DNA of 64,000 bases from Cytobacillus dafuensis (GTDB taxonomy: Bacteria; Bacillota; Bacilli; Bacillales; Cytobacillaceae): assembly GCF_007995155.1 (NCBI RefSeq), contig NZ_CP042593.1, forward strand, positions 2,956,001 to 3,020,000. Direction: 5' to 3'. A program made the position numbers and the translations under genes. Under the pieces are notes generated by a model. It ran no database searches. It saw only the letters and a program-made list of their open reading frames with translations, and was not told the DNA's origin. Of this stretch, positions 50,753-58,846 are shown in pieces; position 1 is the stretch's first letter, and every line of letters begins with the position of its first letter.

Positions 50753-51820
50753 TTAGTAATTTTCCTTTTTTGCATTCTTTACACTAATGGTAATGCTTTT
50801 CCAGCGTTTTTTCTCCTCAACCTGGGCTCGTTTTTCTTGTTTTCTTTCTAAATAGGCAAGCTCTTTTTGGAGTTTTTTATAGCTTAAAAGACGATCTATG
50901 TCAAATATGCCGTCTTTAATTGCCTGTTTAACTGCACAGCCCGGCTCCTGTTCATGAGTACAGTTCCTAAACTTACATTCTTCTGCAGTCGTTTCAATAT
51001 CAGAAAAGCTTTCGACTAAACCATCATTGCTATCCCAAAGCTGAAGCTCCCTCATGCCTGGCGTATCGATCAAAACTGTTCCTCCAGGAAGAAGTATCAA
51101 TTCACGATGAGTGGTTGTATGTCGACCTTTATCATCAACTTCACGAATTTCCTGTACCTTCTGCTTTTCCTCTCCTAAAAGATAATTCGTCAATGTTGAT
51201 TTTCCTACACCAGAGGATCCAAGTAGTGCAACTGTATTCCCCGGCAAAAGAAATGTTTGCAGTTCAGAAATCCCCTTTTCTTCAATGACACTGACAGTTA
51301 CTACAGGTACGCCCATTGCAATTCCTTCTATAGCGGATAATTTTTTTTCCAAATCATCACATAAATCTGACTTAGTTAAAACGATAACTGGGTTAGCACC
51401 ACTTTCCCAGGATAACAGCAAATATCTTTCAATTCGACGTAAATTAAGATCATCATTAAGTGAATTGACAAGGAATATGGTATCTACATTCGTAGCCACA
51501 ATTTGCTCCTCGGTATTTGTACCAGCAGCTTTTCTGGAGAACTTACTTTTCCTAGGTAGTACTCCGTGTATCATTCCACGATCTTCTCCAGTTCGTGCTT
51601 TTAACACAACCCAATCCCCTACAGCAGGAAAATCCTCTCTAGAGGCAGCCAAATAGGAAAACTTCCCTGACACTTCACAAAGAAGCTCTCCTTCCTCAGT
51701 CCACACGCGATACATTCTTTTATGTTCAAGCGCTACCCTGCCAACAATATAGCCTTCTTCTTTATATGACTCAAATTCGTTCTCAAAAAATTCATTAAAA
51801 CCAATCGTAGATAAATTCAA
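50753..51820 (-). CDS. rsgA: Ribosome small-subunit-dependent GTPase RsgA (long type)
   Basis: Circularly permuted GTPase that acts in late 30S maturation. The ~355-residue product has an OB-fold N-domain, then G4 TKSD, G1 GSSGVGKST, G2/G3 HTTTHREL and DTPGMREL, and a C-terminal zinc site (CKFRNCTHEQEPGC). It is ~60 residues longer than B. subtilis YloQ/CpgA as I recall, and may be a second RsgA. I start at TTG 51820, 7 nt after GGAGG; the ATG at 51835 would overlap that site. An apparent leader-peptide attenuator precedes it. Confidence 0.9.
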   Translation of the reverse strand: MNLSTIGFNEFFENEFESYKEEGYIVGRVALEHKRMYRVWTEEGELLCEVSGKFSYLAASREDFPAVGDWVVLKARTGEDRGMIHGVLPRKSKFSRKAAGTNTEEQIVATNVDTIFLVNSLNDDLNLRRIERYLLLSWESGANPVIVLTKSDLCDDLEKKLSAIEGIAMGVPVVTVSVIEEKGISELQTFLLPGNTVALLGSSGVGKSTLTNYLLGEEKQKVQEIREVDDKGRHTTTHRELILLPGGTVLIDTPGMRELQLWDSNDGLVESFSDIETTAEECKFRNCTHEQEPGCAVKQAIKDGIFDIDRLLSYKKLQKELAYLERKQEKRAQVEEKKRWKSITISVKNAKKENY

Positions 51821-51853
51821 ATTTAATTCCTCCATGCTTATAAAAGTATAAAA

Positions 51854-51881
51854 AAACCATAGGCAACACAGCCCATGGTTT
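51854..51881 (-). terminator. Attenuator terminator upstream of rsgA
   Basis: Minus strand AAACCATGGGC / GCCTATGGTTT (11 bp, one G-U) followed by T7, between the leader ORF and rsgA. Its 5' arm region (TGGGCTGTG) is also complementary to CACAGCCCA at the 3' end of the leader ORF (51939-51931), giving a competing antiterminator of 9-10 bp. Confidence 0.75.
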
Positions 51882-51914
51882 AATAAGCATAGAAAAAATT
51901 AAATTTCTACTAAA

Positions 51915-51986
51915 TTAAACAGATATAGATTGGGCTGTGCAATAATTATCAACAAATAACGTATTTACAAATAATAATATTGACAT
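51915..51986 (-). CDS. Putative leader peptide of rsgA (23 aa)
   Basis: ATG at 51986, 23 codons, TAA at 51915, with a purine-rich GGTGGGTGA site 6 nt upstream. The hydrophobic peptide starts MSILLFVNTLFVDNYC and ends CTAQSISV. Codons for Cys-Thr-Ala-Gln contain the strand that can pair with the terminator arm, so ribosome position on this ORF could decide whether rsgA is transcribed. No database evidence available to me. Confidence 0.5.
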   Translation of the reverse strand: MSILLFVNTLFVDNYCTAQSISV

Positions 51987-52019
51987 TGCACTTCACCCAC
52001 CTTCCGTATCTTTGTTTTT

Positions 52020-52048
52020 ATTATATGGAATAGCTATCCAAAAGTAAA
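52020..52048 (-). promoter_or_regulatory. Sigma-A promoter of the leader-rsgA unit
   Basis: Minus strand TTTACT (52048-52043), 17 bp spacer, TATAAT (52025-52020). It would start a ~165 nt leader covering the 23-codon ORF and the attenuator. Confidence 0.6.
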
Positions 52049-52154
52049 GTACCATTTACAAATTTTTTAAAAAACATGAACTACATTCATGACACCCCCC
52101 TATATAATCATGCATATGTTAATGGCATATACCATCTAGATTGGAGCGAGGGGT

Positions 52155-52919
52155 ATGTCTAGAAATAGAAATAATTTAGATTTTTTTCAAAAAGCAGGCA
52201 AATACGATTTGCTAGCAAATTACTATAAATATTCTGACCCCAATAAGCATATTGCATATTACCAAAAACATTTACATTATATAAATATGGCCACACATTA
52301 TTTACGATCGAACATGATGTCTAATCATCAAAATATAACTGATTCTGGAAAAATTCGCTTCGTACATGCTTCTACGGATACAAAAAATGTAGATATTTAT
52401 ATTAATGGAATACGAATACTAAGGGATTTCCCATATAAAGAAATAAGTAATTACTTGTCAATCCCCATAGGCAAGCATCAGGTCGATATTTATCCTGCAG
52501 GAAATATGGTCTCCACTATACTAAGCAGAAAAATAAAGATTGAACATGACAGGCATTATACTTTTATTCCTACTGGTTATGTAAAGAATATAAAGTGGAT
52601 TGTATTAGAAGATGAACCACGAGTACCTAACAAAGAAACCAAATTAAGATTTGTCCATCTTTCCCCTGACTCTCCAGAATTGGATATTGCAGTTAAAGAC
52701 AGGGATGTCTTATTTTCAAATGTATCATTCCGCAAATCTACAAGTTACCTAAGCCTCTCTCCAATGATAGTAGATCTGGAAGCGCGAATATCAGGCTCTT
52801 CTAATATCGTCCTGCCATTATCCCAAATCCAGCTTAAGCCAAAAAGAGCTTATTCTATTCTGCTTATTGGATTAGCAGATGGCGAACCTAATTTAGAAGC
52901 AATCATCATTAAAGGATAA
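52155..52919 (+). CDS. DUF4397 protein without signal peptide
   Basis: A 254-residue protein with two DUF4397 beta-sandwich units, each starting with the hallmark RFVHASTDTKNVDIYINGI and RFVHLSPDSPELDIAVKD. An N-terminal ~65-residue polar, Tyr/Asn/His-rich helical region takes the place of the signal peptide common in this family. GCGAGGGGT lies just before the ATG. Tyr/His-rich N-termini are common in spore-surface proteins, which is only a hint. The TAA stop coincides with the start of a family B repeat fragment. Confidence 0.8.
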   Translation: MSRNRNNLDFFQKAGKYDLLANYYKYSDPNKHIAYYQKHLHYINMATHYLRSNMMSNHQNITDSGKIRFVHASTDTKNVDIYINGIRILRDFPYKEISNYLSIPIGKHQVDIYPAGNMVSTILSRKIKIEHDRHYTFIPTGYVKNIKWIVLEDEPRVPNKETKLRFVHLSPDSPELDIAVKDRDVLFSNVSFRKSTSYLSLSPMIVDLEARISGSSNIVLPLSQIQLKPKRAYSILLIGLADGEPNLEAIIIKG

Positions 52920-52967
52920 AGTGAATCGTTATTTGTGGGAGACCAACTGCCTGTTAATTCGCGATAA
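52916..52967 (+). repeat. Family B repeat, degenerate fragment
   Basis: GATAAAGTGAATCG, then GTGGGAGACCAACTGCCTGTTAATTCGCGATAAA: both ends of a family B element with most of the middle deleted. Again the first TAA is the stop codon of the preceding gene. Confidence 0.65.
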
Positions 52968-52972
52968 AAAGA

Positions 52973-53013
52973 GGCATGAAACAAAAGTACTAAAAGACTT
53001 TTGTTTCATGCCT
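52973..53013. terminator. Bidirectional terminator
   Basis: Perfect 16 bp stem GGCATGAAACAAAAGT / ACTTTTGTTTCATGCC between the convergent DUF4397 and YpmS-like genes. Confidence 0.82.
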
Positions 53014-53029
53014 TCATTCAATTTTCTTT

Positions 53030-53611
53030 TTACTTAACTGGTACCCATAGTGTGAATCGAATATCATCATTTCTTAAATCAAACTCATCCACTTTTACAT
53101 GAATATCACTTTTTAACTTCATTTTCTGCAATGAAACATATATTTTTTCTTCATTCGGCTGAATTGTAACCCAATTCGGGAGTTTATATTTATCTCTTAC
53201 AAATTTTAATACATATGAAACCGGCAATTGCAGCTGACCAACGGAAATCGACTTTTGCTCGAGGAGAATATCGCCATTTTCTAATGCAATTGGTTCAAAA
53301 GTTAGCTTCATTTGAATTTCTTGACTAAATACAGGTAGTGCACCTCTCAGCTCTACTTCGTCATTTAATAAAATTTGATAGTCGATCGCCCCGTTTAAAC
53401 TTTCTTTTTCTAGATAATGATTAATAACTTGATTTAAATCCTGTTTATCTGTCTTAATCTTAAACGGGACATGAGCAGTTGTATTCAGGTCAGGTGATGT
53501 ATATTCATCTTCCTCAATTGGGCTGTAGATTAAAAATAACAATAAAACAATTATGAATAAATTAATACCCAGTAAAAGGAAAAAAAGATTTTTCCATTTC
53601 TGTTTTTTCAA
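53030..53611 (-). CDS. ypmS: YpmS family (DUF2140) membrane-anchored protein
   Basis: A 193-residue protein: N-terminal signal anchor (residues 8-29) and an extracytoplasmic beta-rich domain with the DUF2140 pattern (VPFKIKTDKQDLNQVINHYLEKE, YQILLNDEVELRGALPVFSQEI, LPNWVTIQPNEEKIYVSL). Function unknown. It follows the YpmR-like esterase by 25 nt on the same strand, the same pair as in B. subtilis. Confidence 0.85.
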   Translation of the reverse strand: MKKQKWKNLFFLLLGINLFIIVLLLFLIYSPIEEDEYTSPDLNTTAHVPFKIKTDKQDLNQVINHYLEKESLNGAIDYQILLNDEVELRGALPVFSQEIQMKLTFEPIALENGDILLEQKSISVGQLQLPVSYVLKFVRDKYKLPNWVTIQPNEEKIYVSLQKMKLKSDIHVKVDEFDLRNDDIRFTLWVPVK

Positions 53612-53636
53612 CTTTCATTCTCCCCATTTCCCTCTG

Positions 53637-54446
53637 CTAGTATTTATTTGGCAGCTTTAATAAAGCTTCCTCTTTTAAAGTTTCGTAAATTCGGTCAGCA
53701 ATCAGTTCATATCCTTTATCATTTGGATGGAAATAATCCTCGTACAGCAATTCATCCGAATTATTTTCGAAAAGATCATCAATTTCTACAAAATAAGTCT
53801 CTGGAAATTTTGCGAGCACATTTTTACTTGTTTCATTCCAGTCGTCAACAATCTGATTAATTTCGGTAATATTCGCAAACCATTTCAAAAATGGATTATA
53901 CAATCCTACTAAAACAACCATACTTCGTGGGTTTTCCTCTCGAATTGTTGTGACCACTTGTTCTAAATTATCTTGATAAATAAGCTTCTGCTTTTGAAAG
54001 GCCTGCATATTTAAATTTGAGAAGTTCTCTCGAACAACCTTCATCATATCATTCCCGCCAATTGTCAAGATAACAAAATCTGCATCACCAATCGCTGTCT
54101 TTACCTTATTCGAGTTAAGCCTTTTAAGAAGCTGATCTGATCGATTACCTTTAACTCCAAAGTTATAGAAATTAGCCTCATTTATCCCCTTATCTTCCTC
54201 TAGCTTATCTTTAAGATAATGTGTATATCCGCCACGATTTGTGCTGTCCCCAACCCCTTCAGTTAAGGAATCTCCTGCTGACACAATCGTAATGTTTTGC
54301 GGAATAAAATCATTAGGCAGTTCTGCCTTAGCCAAGAGCGCCGATTCCTTTGATTGGTTAAAGCTTACTGCATTGGAAGTGGAATGTGTACTGCATGAGG
54401 ATAAAATGACCGTACTTAAAACGATAATAAGCAATTTACTTCTCAT
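53637..54446 (-). CDS. ypmR: SGNH/GDSL hydrolase lipoprotein (YpmR-like)
   Basis: A 269-residue surface esterase/lipase-like protein: lipobox LSSC (Cys 18), block I VSAGDSLTEGVGD with the catalytic Ser, block III TIGGNDMM, block V YFHPNDKGYELIAD with the Asp-His pair. Natural substrate unknown. Together with YpmS and the SCO1-like protein this forms the ypmS-R-Q order of B. subtilis. Confidence 0.88.
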   Translation of the reverse strand: MRSKLLIIVLSTVILSSCSTHSTSNAVSFNQSKESALLAKAELPNDFIPQNITIVSAGDSLTEGVGDSTNRGGYTHYLKDKLEEDKGINEANFYNFGVKGNRSDQLLKRLNSNKVKTAIGDADFVILTIGGNDMMKVVRENFSNLNMQAFQKQKLIYQDNLEQVVTTIREENPRSMVVLVGLYNPFLKWFANITEINQIVDDWNETSKNVLAKFPETYFVEIDDLFENNSDELLYEDYFHPNDKGYELIADRIYETLKEEALLKLPNKY

Positions 54447-54586
54447 GTATTCACCCTCCTTATAAAACGTAATCTTTAAGTAGTGGGGGGGGTAATATTT
54501 TTTCTGTAATATATTATAACACGAGCATCCATATTCTTTTTAAATCAAAGGTACCATTTGCACATATTCCCATTTTTCGCAGAAAA

Positions 54587-54608
54587 AATAGACCAAAAAA
54601 GGTCTATT
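54587..54608 (-). terminator. Terminator overlapping the SCO1-like stop
   Basis: AATAGACC / GGTCTATT stem containing the TAG stop codon, with a minus-strand T6 run after it. Confidence 0.75.
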
Positions 54609-55182
54609 GTAAAGTCTTAATATCTTTTATGATTTCATCATATGGAGTTTCTTTATCCCCAGAATACATTTTCATAATTTCCCCATCTTGATTAACTAAA
54701 TAAAAATATGTTTGATGTATAACATTTGGGTCATTTTCAGGTTTTTTGACAATCGTTTTAAAATTATCCATTGCGAATTTCTCTATCTCTTCCTGCTTAT
54801 AGCCAGTCAGAAAGTGCCAGTTCTTAAAATCTACATTAAATTCCTTTGCGTAATTCGTTAATACCTCTGGACTATCCAGTTCAGGATCTACACTAAAGGA
54901 TACAAACTCAATGTTTTCGATCTTTTCCTTTTTGGTCAACTCTTGCAATTTAGCCATATTAAACGTCATTGGTAGACAAACATCAGGACAATTCGTATAA
55001 ATAAAGTCTGCAACCCATACTTTTCCTTTTAGATCATCTAAACCGAATGTTTCATTATTATTGTCTGTATATGTAAAATCAGTAATTGGCCAATTTTTTG
55101 CATCTTTTATTTCACTTTTACCACAAGCTGAAAGTACAAATACTGTTAAAATGGTAATGATAGTAATAATTCGAAATTTCAT
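54604..55182 (-). CDS. SCO1/SenC family copper protein (YpmQ-like)
   Basis: A 192-residue lipoprotein (lipobox LSAC, Cys 20) with a thioredoxin fold and the copper-binding CPDVC motif plus a downstream His (NVIHQTYFYLV). SCO proteins deliver copper to the CuA centre of cytochrome c oxidase. Corresponds to B. subtilis YpmQ (ScoA) in position. ATG with a GAGAGATG-type site; single gene ahead of ypmR, separated by a terminator. Confidence 0.9.
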   Translation of the reverse strand: MKFRIITIITILTVFVLSACGKSEIKDAKNWPITDFTYTDNNNETFGLDDLKGKVWVADFIYTNCPDVCLPMTFNMAKLQELTKKEKIENIEFVSFSVDPELDSPEVLTNYAKEFNVDFKNWHFLTGYKQEEIEKFAMDNFKTIVKKPENDPNVIHQTYFYLVNQDGEIMKMYSGDKETPYDEIIKDIKTLQ

Positions 55183-55347
55183 CTCTCTATCCGCTCCTCT
55201 ACATATTCGAAACTATTCTAGCAGACGTAAACGAGAGAAGAAAGAAAAAAGTATGGCGAAATTGTGACAATCATTAATTATTAATTATTTTTCAACTATT
55301 TTTTCAATAAAAAATCCGAGAATTTAAATAGAAGGACAACTTTATCA

Positions 55348-56970
55348 TTACATTTCTTCGTCAATTAACGGTATATAAATTTTGAAAGTTGTTCCCTTTC
55401 CTTTTTGACTTTGGACCTCTATTTTCCCCTTCATTCGATCAATAATCTGATAACAAACCATCATGCCAATACCAGTTCCCTTTTCTTTGAGAGAATAAAA
55501 AGCAGTTCCCAATCTTTCAAGCTCTTCACTGCTCATTCCAATTCCAGTATCACTTATTTTAAACACACCAAACGGACCTTCTTTATATACGAATATGCTT
55601 AAAGTACCGCCATCTTTCATTGCTTCTATTCCATTTTTTAAAATATTGATTAGGACTTGCTTAATTTCGCTTATATTACCGTTAATGATTACGCCTTCTT
55701 GTAAATCATGAACAAGCAATATATTTTTTGACATCATTGCATAGGAGTTTATTAAATCAAGTACCTTTGATGCCAATTCACCTCCGTCTACCTTTTCGGT
55801 CTGTTCAAGGTCTGGCTTTGCTAAAGATAAATAATCATTGATGATCGTTTCAGCGCGATTCATTTCCTCAATCATAAGTCGTATGTACATCCGTTCTTCA
55901 TCACTCATCTGATCTTTTGCTAAAAAGATTTGTAAAAATCCTTTCACGACAGTCATCGGATTTCTAATTTCATGAGCAACTGATGCAGCCAATTGACCAA
56001 TTGCATTCATTTTTTCTGCTCTTTGCAGCTCACGCTGAATTTTAGATCTTTGTAGTATTTGTTCCATCTCATCAATGGCTACCTCGAATCTATGCAACGA
56101 AACGCCACTTCTATTCATTGTTCCAAATTGTTTAGAAGTTGCAGATAATCGATCAAAAAGCAATGAAAGCTGGTTCGTCATATTATTAAATCGTTCAGAT
56201 AAAACACCTAGATCGGATTGATTCGTAAATTTTAATTTGACATTGAAATTTCCATTACTTACTTCATTAAAGCCTGTAATGATCTCATTGATCGGGGCGA
56301 ATACATTTTTTAGTCCTTTCCTTAGCACAAAATACCCGAGAACCATTATTATTAGAAAAGTACCAATTAAGTATACAGAAATATCTTTTTGATATTCACT
56401 AATAATTTCAGCACTTATATCAAAGCCTAGAACCCCTACAATATTTTCATTATGATCTTTAATTGGAACAAATGAGGATATCCAGAGACCAGAATTCTTA
56501 TAATACAGGCGACTAGAGGCAATATCATTAGTTGATAGTGCTTCGTTAAATCCCTCTATAAATGCTTCTTCTGCTCTATAAAAAGTAAAGGGTTTAATTC
56601 CTAATTTTTCATAACTCTTTGAGGTAGCTAGAATGTAAATTGTATTTTCAGTTGTTACACTAGGTGTAAGAATGATGGAATCCATGTATGGAGCTTTTTC
56701 ATTCACGAGAGAAATTTTTTCAGTTATGTTTTTATAGGAAGGATGATCTGTATCCCTATTATCCTTCAACTTCAAAATATCTCCCGCATCAATTGTTGTA
56801 CTCCAAAGAGATGACATTTCCACTACCCGATATCGTAGCTGTTTCTCCATTAGTTTTGTTTGAAGGATTAGGATAATGCCCGCTGTAGAAACAACTAGAA
56901 TCAAGCTTATATAAAAAGAGAAAAATAAAACCTTTCTGGAAATAGGCAAGTTATCAATATAATCCTTCAT
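55348..56970 (-). CDS. Orphan sensor histidine kinase
   Basis: A 540-residue kinase: TM1 (about 14-33), ~160-residue extracytoplasmic domain of dCache-like size, TM2 (about 195-215), HAMP (FAPINEIITGFNEVSNGN), dimerisation domain with AASVAHEIRNPMTVVKGFLQIF, and ATPase motifs ILKNGIEAM, DTGIGMSSEE, GTGIGMMVCYQI. No regulator gene is adjacent. HEIRNPxTxVxGF around the phospho-His is typical of the B. subtilis sporulation kinases, so it may feed the Spo0F phosphorelay; that is inference. Confidence 0.88.
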   Translation of the reverse strand: MKDYIDNLPISRKVLFFSFYISLILVVSTAGIILILQTKLMEKQLRYRVVEMSSLWSTTIDAGDILKLKDNRDTDHPSYKNITEKISLVNEKAPYMDSIILTPSVTTENTIYILATSKSYEKLGIKPFTFYRAEEAFIEGFNEALSTNDIASSRLYYKNSGLWISSFVPIKDHNENIVGVLGFDISAEIISEYQKDISVYLIGTFLIIMVLGYFVLRKGLKNVFAPINEIITGFNEVSNGNFNVKLKFTNQSDLGVLSERFNNMTNQLSLLFDRLSATSKQFGTMNRSGVSLHRFEVAIDEMEQILQRSKIQRELQRAEKMNAIGQLAASVAHEIRNPMTVVKGFLQIFLAKDQMSDEERMYIRLMIEEMNRAETIINDYLSLAKPDLEQTEKVDGGELASKVLDLINSYAMMSKNILLVHDLQEGVIINGNISEIKQVLINILKNGIEAMKDGGTLSIFVYKEGPFGVFKISDTGIGMSSEELERLGTAFYSLKEKGTGIGMMVCYQIIDRMKGKIEVQSQKGKGTTFKIYIPLIDEEM

Positions 56971-57202
56971 AATTTGTCACAATTCCTCTTTTCCTCAACA
57001 ATCTATTATCATTTTCGACATAGGAGGTCTTAATTCCTTTAAAATCTTGAAATTACAACAAAACATGAACACTTTCATTATTCCAATGATGTGCTTCCAC
57101 AGTTATATGACAATAAGGTAAACGTTGAGGTTGTTTAGAATGGTCATGGAACACGTTGTGGCGTTTTTATTTTGCTTAATTCTATTCAACTTCACAGAAA
57201 TT

Positions 57203-57231
57203 AAAAAAGGTACCAGTTCTCACTGATACCC
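57203..57231 (-). terminator. Terminator of the YpmP-like gene
   Basis: GGTACCAGT / ACTGATACC stem with a minus-strand T6 run, 9 nt after the stop codon. Confidence 0.8.
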
Positions 57232-57239
57232 AAAAAATA

Positions 57240-57494
57240 TTAAGCGTTATTCTTTAATTCTGGAGTCTTATACAACTGCCTATAAACAGACCATTTTAAA
57301 ACTCTTTTTAAATATTCTCTAAAGGAAATAATGTTGTTAACTCTTTTATTACTTCCGTAATTGGAAGTGATTAAAGTTTGCAAACGGACTTGAATCATGA
57401 AATGAAATGGGCTATTTCTATCTAATACAGGAATCTCCGTAATCTTTACCTTCTGTCCAACAGCATTTTTGAACTCTAGGCTTTTCAATAGCAA
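57240..57494 (-). CDS. ypmP: YpmP-like protein (DUF2535)
   Basis: An 84-residue basic protein resembling B. subtilis YpmP: LLKSLEFKNAVGQKVKITEIPVLDRN, FHFMIQVRLQTLI and SFREYLKRVLKWSVY. Function unknown. TTG start at 57494 chosen because AGAGG is 9 nt upstream and the length then fits the family; an ATG at 57536 would add 14 basic residues without a site. Confidence 0.75.
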   Translation of the reverse strand: MLLKSLEFKNAVGQKVKITEIPVLDRNSPFHFMIQVRLQTLITSNYGSNKRVNNIISFREYLKRVLKWSVYRQLYKTPELKNNA

Positions 57495-57603
57495 ATTATC
57501 AATCCTCTTTTTTACCCGTTTGACTATATTATACATGAAACATCTAGCAAAGTATGTCTAATTATGCCCTAAGTAGAAACTTTTTTCGATTTTATAAAGT
57601 TTA

Positions 57604-58362
57604 CTAGTTTTCATCAATCGTTTCAAACTCAGAGTTTTTTTGCCATTCCTTTTCCTTTTTCATTTTCCGCTTGTATACAATTTTTGATAAATTAATGCTG
57701 ATTTCATACAAAAATAACAACGGAATTGCCACAAGGAAATCTGACATAAAATCAGGTGGAGAAATGACGATCGCGATCAAAATCAATGCAAAATATGCAA
57801 ATTTCCTAATTTTTGTGAGCGCGTATGGATTTAATATCCCTAAGGAGGTTAAAAACATGACAACGACTGGTAATTCAAATAACACTCCAAATGGGATCGT
57901 CATATGCAAAATAAATCTGAAATATTTATCAGCCGTAAAATTCGTTACCAGCATGTCGCCACCCAGTTCAACTAAAAAGTTCAACACAGTTGGTAAGATG
58001 ACAAAATAACCAAAACAAAGACCAACAATAAATAAAACAAATAGTGCTGGAATATAGGAAAGCGATATTTTCTTTTCAAAAGGCTTTAAAGCTGGTTTAA
58101 CGAACAACCAAATTTGTAAGGCAAGTATAGGGATTGTTGCTGCTATCGCAATGACGGAAGCAATCATAAAGTATACCCAAATTATATCACTTGGTCCAAG
58201 TACAATTAACTTCACATCAAGATCGCGAACTAACCATTTATAAATCTCTTCAACATACATGAAACCTACTACAAAAAAAACTAAAAAAGCAGCTACAGAA
58301 ATAATAAGCCTCTTCCTTAATTCATCCAAATGCTCAACTAAGTTCAGTTCTTTATCTTCCAT
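57604..58362 (-). CDS. tatC: Twin-arginine translocase TatC
   Basis: A 252-residue six-span membrane protein, the signal-recognition subunit of the Tat export system for folded proteins. Family marks: N-terminal HLDELRKRLI (the signal-peptide contact), the FVKPALKPFEKK loop and LPVVVMFLTSLGIL. It follows tatA on the same strand with a terminator-like hairpin in between. No Tat substrate gene is adjacent. Confidence 0.95.
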   Translation of the reverse strand: MEDKELNLVEHLDELRKRLIISVAAFLVFFVVGFMYVEEIYKWLVRDLDVKLIVLGPSDIIWVYFMIASVIAIAATIPILALQIWLFVKPALKPFEKKISLSYIPALFVLFIVGLCFGYFVILPTVLNFLVELGGDMLVTNFTADKYFRFILHMTIPFGVLFELPVVVMFLTSLGILNPYALTKIRKFAYFALILIAIVISPPDFMSDFLVAIPLLFLYEISINLSKIVYKRKMKKEKEWQKNSEFETIDEN

Positions 58363-58436
58363 TTGTTTCTCCTGCCAATATCAATGTTTGGAATAAGAAA
58401 AGCGAAGTTATACCTTTTTTTCTTTTACAATTAGGA

Positions 58437-58468
58437 TAAAAAAAGGGCAAGATCAAAAATCTTGCACC
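58437..58468 (-). terminator. Terminator-like hairpin between tatA and tatC
   Basis: Minus strand GTGCAAGAT / ATCTTGCCC with a T7 run, immediately after the tatA stop codon. If partly efficient it would give more tatA than tatC mRNA. Confidence 0.7.
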
Positions 58469-58666
58469 TTATTTAATCGCTTTTTTCTTGTCGTCGTCTT
58501 CCAACTCTTCCATAACATCACTTGTTAATTCACGAGTTGATTTCTTAAATTCTCTAAGTGTTTGCCCAAAAGCTCGACCGATTTCCGGTAATTTTTTTGG
58601 ACCAAAAATTATTAATGCTAAGACAAGAATTAATATTAATCCAGGAACTCCGATGTTTGATAACAT
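58469..58666 (-). CDS. tatA: Twin-arginine translocase TatA
   Basis: A 65-residue pore-forming subunit: short N-terminal TM ([19 protein letters not shown]), the hinge [14 protein letters not shown] and an amphipathic helix, then a charged tail. ATG 58666 lies 6 nt after AGGAGG; the upstream ATG is too close to that site. Paired with tatC. Confidence 0.94.
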   Translation of the reverse strand: MLSNIGVPGLILILVLALIIFGPKKLPEIGRAFGQTLREFKKSTRELTSDVMEELEDDDKKKAIK

Positions 58667-58846
58667 AAACATCCTCCTTCAGAATGACTTACTAATTAAT
58701 CTATTTTCATTATAGTCCTTTAATCGAATTTTGTGGGAAAAGTTGAATAAAATTCACATTTAGTTCACAAAAACGAATATGATCAATACAATTTTACAAA
58801 AATGAAAAATTATCTTTACATAATAAGTATAATATTTAATTGTTGT

